Shown here one piece after another: positions 1 through 11,316 of a DNA stretch of 64,000 nt. The translations under genes and the position numbers were made by a program. Under the pieces are notes generated by a model. The model searched no databases and had not been told where the DNA came from. It worked only from the letters and a program-made list of their open reading frames with translations. Origin of the DNA: Lucifuga dentata (taxonomy: Eukaryota; Chordata; Actinopteri; Ophidiiformes; Bythitidae); the NCBI GenBank assembly GCA_014773175.1, contig VXCM01002844.1:40722-104721 (forward strand), written 5' to 3'. Positions within the stretch are counted from its first letter, which is position 1, and the number at the start of each line of letters is the position of its first letter.

Positions 1-116
1 TTTTTAATTCACCGTTCCAGTAGTATGCTTTGGGAAATGATTGTCAGTAACGTTACATGTATGAAAATTGAATATATTAGGCTCAAATATGCAAAATGGA
101 CGGTATGGTTCTTTAA
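1..116 (+). repeat. TTAA-MITE copy A (right end only)
   Basis: This is the right-hand terminal part of the MITE that recurs eleven times in the window. It reads from the internal motif CACCGTTCCAGTAGTATGC through CTTTGGGAAATGATTGTC to the terminal ...GGTATGGTTCTTTAA. The left part lies outside the window. Orientation is forward, as in the full copy at 5355-5941. Confidence 0.9.
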
Positions 117-1979
117 GTAAAATACAACTTTGATTAATCACAGCCACTGTGAAAAGGTTGTAACATGTCAAGCTTATCTAATGATCTTTGGATGAACACG
201 TTGAAGGTTAGCATAACGTTGTATGTGCTTCACTTTCCTGTCCAGTCGTCTGAAAGCTGCACGTGTTCTTCACATCATTGTGTAGCAATATGCGGTTTTC
301 CACATGTTAGATTCTGCGTTCTCCTGGCATAGGTTCGCTTGGTACATGACTACAACTAGGACTGTATCCCAGTTTTCTCATTGTTCCATGTTATTTAGCT
401 AACCTCCAGAATAGTAAACGTCTTCCCGTTTGGATTTTCTCTCTCCTCACAGATCAGTTCATTTGAAATGAAACCAAACAAACCAAACGTGAAACCAAAC
501 TGCCAAACCGAACCAAGAGATAAATGCAACAAAAGTAATTGCAAACGAGTGTAGGTCAGCCCTGAGTGCACGTATTCCATATGAAGCAGGGCATAGCTGA
601 AAATAAACATGTATGGTCAGTTCAGCATTCCACGTTAACGGACATTAAAAACACACTCATGCTGGCGTGGAGTCGCCTTGTTCCCTGCCTGCATCTCTTA
701 TCTCTGCCAGCAGCAGCTTTGTACGATAACAAGCCTCAACTAAAATTACAGTGACCTGTATCTGACCACAAAAAAGAAAAAATAACATATTCACGAGCAG
801 AGTGCATAACGCCAGGTCGTGAGAAAGCGCCTTCTGTCGTACTTCCTGAAATCTTTCCTGAAATAAAGAGATAAAGAGGTTTGACCTGTGCCGCTCCCTC
901 ACGCTGTTTGGACCAACGACTCATGAAGAAAACAAATTCATGTAACAGCTCTGTTTGCTTTGTTCTACAGGTAGGATGATTGGTGATATTTGATGTTTGC
1001 CTAAGGAGGTGACCTTTGACTTTTCCAGCAGCTCCTCCCGTTATTGCAGATTTACACCCAGAGCAGAAAATCAGCACGAGCTTTAAATGCCACTTTGGCT
1101 TCTGTGCTGATCTTAATTCTCATCTCACCTTTTCCACTGTAAACATGCAGTTATTCAGCCTCCTTTGCTCATTTAAAGATTTCTTTCAAGTATTGAAATA
1201 CAATGTGATCACAGAAAAATGATCATTTTAGTCATTTATCAAGTCATGACACACATTTGATGGTCCTGGTGTGAGGATTTGCTGCTTTTCTCTGTTTAAT
1301 ACAAACATCAGTTGAATCCCTTTCGATTTTTTAAATTATTGTTCAGACAAAACAAGCTGGGCTATTTGCAACTTCTTTTTTAATACATTAAACTATTAAT
1401 CAGTGAATAAAAAAACTATTGATAGATTATTTGATAAATAGATAATGAAAATAATCATTAATTGCAGCCTTAAATGTTTTACCATGTTAAACATGGCCGC
1501 ACTCCTCACTGCTAAATTTAAATTCCAAAAAAGTAATATTACCCTTAATTAGTAAATTATAGGCCTTTTCCAATTATAGACTATAAAGAATACATTGTAC
1601 ATCTTCTGGATGTGGTTTGGATTTTGCAAGAAGATTCTGACCAACTACAACTTCTGCTTTTGTTTTTTGCGTTTCTATGTAAGATATGCTGCATGTGTGT
1701 ATTAAAAGCCACAGATCATTTGAAACTAAAGTTGGCTTCAGCTTCACAATAAACCAGAGTTATGAATGCTGATCATCCTATAGATCCTCTCCAGTTGTGG
1801 CAGCGACAGACAGATGATGGGTGGGAGACTGATTAGTGGATGAAAGGACACGCATGATAAAATACACAGTGGGAGGTGAAAAAAAAATTGATCTTTCTCA
1901 AAATTGTGCAGTTGAATGTGGTTAGGAGATGATCTAAAAGGCTATGGTTTGCGATGCATTACATGACATACATTGTGCA

Positions 1980-2011
<32 letters not shown>

Positions 2012-2017
2012 CTGTAG
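117..2017 (+). other. ppm1h intron upstream of the first visible exon
   Basis: No coding exon was recognised. The stretch is AT-rich, with a conventional acceptor (TCTGTAG) at its 3' end. The N-terminal coding exon of ppm1h, roughly 130 residues judging from the human protein, must lie upstream of the window. Small open frames here have no recognisable similarity and are treated as chance. Confidence 0.6.
1982..2010 (+). repeat. (TG)14 microsatellite abutting a splice acceptor
   Basis: An uninterrupted TG run ends seven bases before the ppm1h exon at 2018. It occupies the position where a pyrimidine tract would normally be. A complementary AC run follows the same exon (2395-2425). Confidence 0.97.
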
Positions 2018-2393
2018 GAAGTTGAAGGACTGGTGTTTCACTACTGGGCTTTGTTTGATGGCCACGCCGGTTCAGGTGCAGCCGTGGTCGCATCCCGCCT
2101 GCTGCAGCACCACATTGCCTGCCAGCTGCAGGCCGTCATCGAGATCCTGCGCAACACGGCCTCGCCGCCTCCCACCGTCCTGGGGGAGGAGCCTGACAAT
2201 AACCCCTACCTGCAGGGAAACACGCCAGGCCCTCACCGTGCCCTTACCCGGGCTGCTTCACTGCGCGGGGCCATGGGCATGCCAGGTTCCCCGTGCAGCA
2301 CGCCGCCTCCACCGCGATTCTTCACAGAGAAGAAGATCCAACATGAGAGCCTGGTGATCGGAGCCATAGAGAATGCCTTCAAAGAGATGGTGA

Positions 2394-2426
<33 letters not shown>

Positions 2427-5400
2427 CTGTGAGATCATGATGCGTTTGTGTGTACATGTACTTATAGGAAACGTGGAAATCTTCTGGGACACACATCATC
2501 CGTACCATCTCTACTTCTCTGTCCACTATTCCTAATCCCACAATGTGATGATATCTTCTGTTTAAGGTTGTTTTTGCATCTTACAATTTTATAAAAAACA
2601 TTGAAAATAACAAGACAGTCGTCTCTGTCATAATTAATACTGTCTTATCCTGTCCAGTTGTGTTTTTCTGATAGTTTTTATCATTTTGTAGTGTGTTTTT
2701 TTTTTATGTGGCTTGAGGAGAGATTCACATTAACGCCACTAGATGGCAGCACAAAACAGTTGACAGTATTAACGTTAGCGGCACTGAAAAATCACTGGAA
2801 GCTCTTCTTTTCACCAGTGGAAAGCAGCACTCATGCTGCATTTAATAGCCTTTCTAAGAGATTATCACCACATTTCTACAGATTATGTCAATCCTGCAGG
2901 AAAAAAGCAGATCTTCAGAGTCTGACGTGTGTCTACACAGTGTGGACATGTAAAAATATTAATGTGATTATTTCTTTTTTATTTTTGAAATTTAAAAAAA
3001 AAAAATCAAAGTTATTGTCAGATTGTCCTGCTGCTGTCAGCACACAGTTAGATAACGAAAAGCTGAAAATTTGTGGGGCTTTCAATTGGAAATTGCATGA
3101 CAACTGATCTGTCCGTGAAGATAACTGAGGGAACAACAAAACTGCAAATGTCAGTTTAGAGAGCATACTATGAATATATGCATAAATATATTTATTCCTC
3201 TGATGCGTACTGGGAGGAGCGCAATCTGTCTTGAATCTCAACGTGCTAAAAGATTTAAGTCGAGATTTGAACCTTCTCACAGTTCAGTGTATATTATTCA
3301 TGTCCGACAAACCCGATGTATGTTGGATACATCCGTGTTGTGGGAGCAGAGAGTCAAACCGACATGTGTGCACATGTGGGTGCATTTTAAAGCTGTTTTA
3401 ATATTTTGTTTCATCTTGTGAAGGGATTTTTTTAAATAAAAGATCATAGCTGTCTCTCTCTGTCTCCCAGGATGCTCAGATTGAAAGGGAGAAGCACGTC
3501 TATAACATCACAGGAGGATGTACAGCGCTCACGGTGATTTACCTGCTGGGAAAGCTATACGTTGGAAATGCCGGGGACAGCAGGTGTGTGTATGTGTGTG
3601 TGTATGCTTGTGTTTCATCTGTTAAATGAAAGGGCATGTGAAAGAGGTGGTGACAGACTAATTACACCACAGGGACCCCAAGGAAGCCAGTGACATATCC
3701 TGTCAGTACATCAGCCTCATCTGCACACACACAAGCAACACTGTGGAAAAATACTCCAAGAAAAGTCCTGCATTGAAAATTCTACTTTTAAGCCTCCTGC
3801 AAACTAAAACCGTGATCTTATAAGCCAGAAATCTGTGTGACTATACGATATCAAGTTTGATGCATAGTCAGACTGTGCAATGAATGATGCACTTTGTCAC
3901 CAGACGTCTTTGAACCAGTGCTAAATCGGCCATAAGTGAACATATCTCATGCTGAGATCTATGATCCTTGTTTTAGATTGACTGCCGAAGATTTCCCTAT
4001 GATTCTTTCACAATTGTCTGAATTGTCTCAATCGTCTGCAACAGCCCAAAATCCCTTCGTCTGTAGGAGGCTCAAGTGAAAATACACGCAGTACAAAGGA
4101 AAAATAGAAGCATCTGTTCATTTTAATACAGTCCAATACAACAGTCCTGTAATAAATGCTAACTTTATGAAGCTGATGATTTTTTTAGTTGTGGTTGATG
4201 CCGTCAGAGAGGTGCTGATTCAGCTCTGTGTTCATTTTTGAGGCTGGAGTCTGCATTGTTGTATTTTTTTTTTTTTTTTNTTTTTTTTTTTTTTTTTGAG
4301 ACTGCATTATGTTAGTATTTTGGCTCCATGTAAGTGAATGAGGCGAGCAAAATACTAAAAACACCTTTAAACAGAATGCAGCTCAGCAAAAAATAAAAAA
4401 AAGTGTGCTCAAGTAGCCGGAGTAATAGAGTTGGAAAGTAACTGAGTAATGTGACCAATAGAGGTGCTTTTTTTTTTTTAATGTAAGGATTTGTTTCCTG
4501 CAAACATTTCATATGTATGTGCATGTGTGTGTCTCCACCCTCCAGGGCAGTTATTATCAGGAACAACGAGATTGTTCCCGTGTCGACAGAGTTCACACCA
4601 GAATCAGAACGACAGCGGCTCCAGTTCCTGGTAAGAAAACAGAGCGTATAATACAAAGCTGGAACATGAATAAATATTTTGTCATGTTTATGCCATAAAT
4701 AATCTGATGCTTGGGATTTATATCTTTATGTCTTCTGTAGAAAGTGTGGTGCTGCTGCAGGAAGCATAATCTGAATTTTGACAAATATTTAACAAGGCTT
4801 GTCATCCCAAGCCTTGTTAGTTTAGCCAAACCTAGACTGTACACACACTCACCTGAATAACCTGAAGTATTTGTTTGATCAGAGAATATGTGTGTGTGTG
4901 TGTGTCACGTTGGCTGCAAACCAGCTGCATATTCTCACAATCACTTCAAGACAAACGCTGTCTGTCCTCCAGGGTTTCATGCAGCCTCACCTGTTAGGAA
5001 ATGAGTTCACCCACTTGGAATTCCCCCGCAGAGTCCAGAGGAAGGAGGTGGGCAAGAGGATGCTCTACCGAGACTTCACCATGAACGGATGGTTGGTGCA
5101 CTTCTCAAAGTCTGAAAAGCACTTAGCAGTCAATGCTAGCGTGGTCTGAATATTCTCCCATATAGCGAGACGCTCAGAAAGCCAGCAGACAGCTAGCATG
5201 GTGCAGCTAAACCTGATGTGGTGTAATGATGCTGCTGCTGCTGTATATGCAGTATTATAAGTGTGGCTGCAGAGGAAGTCAGTAATGAGACACACACACT
5301 CCCTCACTGACACACACGCACACGCACAGGCATGCTGTATTGGCTTCTTGTGATTTAAAGGATCATACCACCCATTTTTCATGTTTGAGCCTAATATATT

Positions 5401-7293
5401 CAATTTTCATACATGTTACGTTACTGACAATCATTTCCCAAAGGATAAAACTGTATTTCAGCTTTTCTGATATTTTGCAGCTTAATCTTTCAAAATCAAT
5501 TATTCAAGCGATACACCCACCTTAAAAATCGATGTTTCTCCTGCTAATAGTTACGCAGCATTATGAAGTCATGGTCATTTAAATTTTTCCATAAACGCAG
5601 GTCTTCTTTTGGGACTATATTCCCTGGTGGAGACATACATTTACTCTGTGCTTTTTATTGCTCTTAAACCTAAAATTATGAAACTTTTAAAAAAAAACCT
5701 GAATACATCCATCATCGTGTTGTTCACGATGATGGATTACCTATCCCAAGAACGTTTCAAGTATCAAGAAGTTGATTTTAATAGTGTAATAGAATGAACT
5801 GAAACCAATGGCGGTCTGAGAAAAAAATTAAACTCAACATTCCAGTAGTATGCTTTGGGAAATGATTGTCAGTAATGTTAGGTGTATGAAAATTGAATAT
5901 ATTAGGCTCAAACATACAAAATGGGTGGTATGGTCCTTTAATCCTAACTGCAGGACCATTCTGAGAGTGAGCACAAGTTTTTGACTCTGTATCTTCAATC
6001 CCAGGGGCAGGGTTTACACACGGGAGGGTGGAGTAACACGTGGAATATCGCCCACCCCATCCCTCAAAACGGCAGCGTTGAGCTGGAGAAGCTAAAGTGC
6101 GCTACTAAGATGCAGACAAGTCGCAGTACAGGCTTCGTCTCAGACGAACGGGGAAATTCCAGATGTCAACGAGTCCGACATACTGTAGATGGCGTCCCCC
6201 CAGGAGATTTGCTCCACTGGCAGAGAGCGGCAGGGACGGCTGGAGCGAGAAGTCAAACCATCCTCGTCGTCTGACTCGTCAGTGTCTGAGTTTTCCTTTT
6301 TGACGGTGNCGAGAAGTCAAACCATCCTCGTCGTCTGACTCGTCAGTGTCTGAGTTTTCCTTTTTGACGGTGATAGTTTCGTTGTTGGGCCATCTCACGA
6401 CTCATTGGCATCCTCACTCTTATTAATCTACACAATTGCCCATTGGTTACACATATTCTCTCGCCCGAGATGTAACCCCGCCCCATTTTAGATGTGCAGT
6501 CAGTGAGGATAATCAAGAGCAGCATTCCGTGTGTTACTCCGCCCTGGGACCCTCACGATAAAAACAGAAAGACAAAAACCCAGACAGTCAGACAGCGTCT
6601 TGGCTGCGTTGGGATAAGGATAAATTGACAGAAACGTGTACCGACAGAGCAAAGATAGGATGGCGTTTGAAGTTGATCATATTTTTAACCGTTTAATCGC
6701 GCTAAAGCACATCAGCTTCAGCCGTGGAGTCTTTCAGCCGAACATCAAAGCTCCATTTCTAAAGTGTTTTTTCAGATTCTCCAGTCGCTTCTGCACTTTT
6801 GAACTCAGTTTTCTTGCTGCAGTCTTAAGATTCCCCGTCTCTGTTTTTCCCTCTTAAATTTTCCAGTGACTAGAACACTTGTTATCACATCCCAGAGAGA
6901 TGCGTTTCAAATGACACGTGAGGCTAAGTTCAAAGGTTTGAAATCTTCCAGCAAGGATTGCATTGTTCCCAGCGATATGTTTATTCAGTCGGGGTGTTAG
7001 TGAAACAATTCCCACAAGTGCCAGAAGACATGCCGAAAAGGAAATGAACATTTCCTCGTTGCAAAATAACGGAACGCTGGATCTCCAAACAGCGTGACGT
7101 TAACAATGGAAGGCAGCAGGAACGTGCAAGGGAAATAAGGTGTTATTTTGCTGTGCCTTGCTCAAGGACATGTGGCAGTTGCCTTTATTTGTGTATAAAA
7201 TATCTCTTTCTCCTTTCTGATACACAGGGCATATAAGACCATTGAGGATGAAGACCTCAAGTTTCCACTAATATATGGTGAAGGGAAAAAGGT

Positions 7294-7324
<31 letters not shown>

Positions 7325-10300
7325 CATGCATCCGCGTGTGTGTGCATTCCAAGCATTGTTACTCTTCTCTGGAATTCAGAACTGCCACGAAACCAGTGAG
7401 TCACTTCCTGTACTGACATACACACACGCAGTCAACCCACACACACAGTCCCAGCGAGTGGGCACACACTTGGTCCTGGATGTGCCAGTAACACGTTGTG
7501 CATGTATCGTGTGTGTGTGAGACTGTACACACACATTCAGAGACACCTACACGCTAGAGGAGAGAAGAGACGGTCCATGTATTTTACTACAGCTGAAACA
7601 TGCACACACACACACACACATTCAGACAGACACGCTCCAACAGGGAGATGACAGTCGTGTCTGAGGATGAAGTGAATCCCCTCTGGGACAGTCAGGGAGA
7701 GATGAGAGGAGAAAGAAATCAAAAACACTCCAATCAAATAAATCACCCAAAACAATCCAGATTCTCTTTTTTGTCCTTTTGCTTTAAATTCTCAACCTGT
7801 TCCGTTTCATTCAGAGTCAGACATGAGAACATGTTTCATCTCAACAACAGAAAAGCAGCATTCATCTGCCACACTGCTGCTGTTTTTGTCTCATGTACGT
7901 CGATTCAAAGAACAGATAAAACATTTAAACAGGGTTTATTTGCACAGGAGTGGAAGCCACACTTAATACATCATCATGGAATTCACTTTTCTTTGATAAA
8001 TGGATGTTCTGCATCAATTTATGTATCAAAACAGCATTTCTGATTTTGTTTGAGACTGCTGTCTGCACACTATCAACATCTCAACTTGTAGACATTAACA
8101 TTTTTCCCATAATGCCACTGGAATAAAACCGTTCCTCCACATATAAAAGTTGTATTACAAGTAATGTTAAAGTGTTTCTGCTGACTCAGCTGTTCAGTGA
8201 AGTTGGTGTAGATTTTTACTGTGAGGTGACGGTGTGTGAAACTGCTGCCATGGATCCCATCAATTTGAGACCTTGTTGATGTCGTCACATCGATCGCTAA
8301 CTCGATAAATCGGTGCGTGCATATAATCCAAGGAATCCAAATGCTCCTCCGTTGTTTCCCTCGTGTGGCACAAAATGTGGCGCAAAATCTGAACACGTGA
8401 ACTCAGACGGCGGCGGCAAAAAGTCACACTGTAGTTTCCACTGAATATTAGCTGATTAATCGCCAGCCTTGGAAATACCCAGAGGTGTAAAGAGTAATAA
8501 AATATTGTACTCAAGTAAAAGTTCTGTTACTTTGACAAAATTTTGCTCAAGTAAAAGTACTTGTGTAAAAATTTACTTTAGTAAAAGTAAAAAATGTTTT
8601 GTTTCAAATGTACTATGAGTAAAAAAGTACTGAGTTGCATTTTATAAGTTACCAAAAAATGCAAAAAATACATACATTTTAAACAATTTTAATGAAAAAT
8701 ATGAACACATAAGAAACAAACTTNTGCAAAAAATACATACATTTTAAACAATTTTAATGAAAAATATGAACACATAAGAAACAAACTTCAGTTTGTATGG
8801 TAAGTAGATGTGGATGGATATAGCAGACAAATTTAAAGGACTATATCAGCGATCTTGCATGTTTGAGCCCAGTACATGCAACCTGCATACATGTAAACAT
8901 TACTGACAACCAATTTCCCAAAACATAAAACCCTATTTTAGATTTCTTGTTATTTTTCTCAAATCCCTTAATCTTTCACAAATCAAATGTTCAGGTGATA
9001 AATCCACCTTAAAATTCAGTGTTTTGCCTGCTTACACTTATACACATTGTAGAAGGCAAACTCGTTTTAATTTTTGGCTTAAGCCCACCTTCTGCTGGGA
9101 CTATATTTCCTTGCGGAGACATACATTGTCTTTTGTGCAGCTCCATGTTGGATCAGTTAAATAAAGTCGCTTTGATGTAAAAAAAAAAAAAAAAAAAAAA
9201 GACATGTTGTTTGCTGTGTTGGATTACATGTCTCAAGCGTGTTTCACGTCTCTACAAGTTGATTTTAATAGTGAACTGGAACCAATAGCAGTAGGGAAAA
9301 AAGTAGAATTACCGAAGAAACTTAATCAATATTAACGTGCATTTTTTCACTAACTAGCAAAACTGCAACCTAGAAACAAGTGAAATCATATTATTTTAGA
9401 CATATGTCAGCAAAGCGAGTGATTAGTATGAATAATTAGCAGGATAACAACTTTGATAAAGACTTTGTCAGAGTCTTTAATTAAAGGCAGATTGGAGTTA
9501 AATGATTATATGTTAGCTAGCAAGCTATGACTAGCAAGCTATGACAGTGCAATGACTGTTGCACTGATTGATCACACTGATGCTCTGAAACGTGGAACAA
9601 ATGAGCTCAAGCAAAAGATGAAAGTGGAAAATGAGGCCATCAGTCAGGAAAATGAAGTTCTGAAACAAGAGATTCACAAGCTCCAGAAAGACAACATGGC
9701 ACTGCGGGACTCCTTGACTGAGAAGATCACTTCAGTTATGAATGCAAGAGAGGCACTGCTGACTCAGCAAAATGATGCTTTGAAACATGAAATCCATGAC
9801 ATCAACCAAAAACTGAAGGTGGAGAAGGACGTCATGAGCCAGCAAACTGATGCGATGAAAGATGAAATTCAAGACCTTCGCCAAGAGTATATGGGACTGC
9901 AGTGCTTAGTGATCGATGGGATCAATGCAGTTATGGCTGCAAAAGAAGACATGGTGATGCTGATTGAGGTCAATGAGGATCTGAACGATGAAATTAGTAC
10001 CCTCAACAAAAGACTGAAAGAGGATGAGGAGCTCATGAACCAGCAAGCTGATGCGCTGAAACAAGAGATTCAAGAGCTTCGCCGAGACAACATGGCACAC
10101 CAGGACTCCGTGAACGACAGGATCATTTCAGTTAAGGACGAAAAAGAGCAGCTGAACCAAAAACTGAAGTTTTTGGATGAGTGGTTCTCATATTGAGCTG
10201 TGCTGGTAAAAAGTAGTCCATGCAGCAGGATACAGGAAAAATTGCACCTGGTTATTAATAATTGCTCGTTATATAAATGTGTTTGCACAGTTCCCCAGTA

Positions 10301-11285
10301 TAAGTAATATTAATAAATATAAATGCAACTAAAAAAATATGTATGTATGAAATGATTATACTATGTCTGTTAGCATTTTGCTACAGGTTTAAAATCATTT
10401 GCAAGAAGTTCTAAAAAATTAAGACATTTTACAATTGTCCAGAATCCTTACATGAGTTGTAGATGATTTCACATTCATGTAGAGAAGCTGTATGTGGTTC
10501 CAAAGATTATTAGAAAATACTAGAATATTCCCTAATGCTCTAGAAACTGAATATTTCTATTATTTACAAAGCAGAGATTAAATCTCACGGTGGATACTTC
10601 GATGACAAATTACTAAAATAATGTTATTTATCATTTAAAAACTTTTTTTCCCCCAATATTTGAAATACTAAATAAAAAATCTTAAAATACATTTTAGTGT
10701 TTGTTTCATATAATTTAAAAAACACTACTATTGAATAAAATAGCAAGAACTATATGACAAGTGATTCTAAACTTTTGAGCGATGATATATATATATATCC
10801 CATTTGGTTTGGAAGTGTCTAGAGATCACCCAGGAAGAGCTGAAAGATGGTGCCTCCATGACCCAGATAAGCAGTGGAAGATGGATGGATGGATGAAACT
10901 TTTTTTTTTTTTACACATGAATGTTTAGGTAAACCACTGTATGTATTTTCAGGCTCGGGTGTTGGCCACCATCGGTGTGACCCGTGGTCTTGGTGATCAC
11001 GACCTCAAAGTTCACGATTCCAACATCTACATCAAGCCCTTCCTTTCCTGTTGCCCCGAGGTAAGAGCGCCCCCTGCGGGTGGCCTGCAATGCCAGTCCA
11101 GCGTAAATGTCGGCTAAAGCAGCACGTTCGCCCCGAAGTCAAGACATTTACAGTTTCAGTTTTAAGACCCGTGGCCTTCATTCCATTCCTCACCTTGTTT
11201 TGCCTCATTATGGTCTTTAAGAAATATGAAGCCATGACGTCTGTCACATGACTTGCCATATTTGCATCATATCAGCACTGCAGTC

Positions 11286-11316
<31 letters not shown>

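Larger units (their letters stand above)
7292..10952 (+). other. Large ppm1h intron, repeat-rich
   Basis: This intron separates exons 7228-7291 and 10953-11060. In order it contains a TG microsatellite beside the donor, unremarkable sequence to about 8490, a hAT-like fragment, diverged MITE copy C, the coiled-coil ORF (9552-10196), a Tc1-like interspersed repeat (10330-10785) and a LINE 3' end (10803-10893). A single-N gap at 8724 duplicates 8660-8723. Confidence 0.7.

Noticed and set aside
1944..2541. Overlapping open frames on both strands across the first visible ppm1h exon
   Set aside because: They read through the TG/AC microsatellites or in the wrong frame. Only the frame giving HYWALFDGHAGSGAAVV matches the PP2C family.
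5981..6274. 97-residue frame in a ppm1h intron beside an assembly duplication
   Set aside because: No similarity was recognised and its 3' end runs into the duplicated artefact at 6246-6372.
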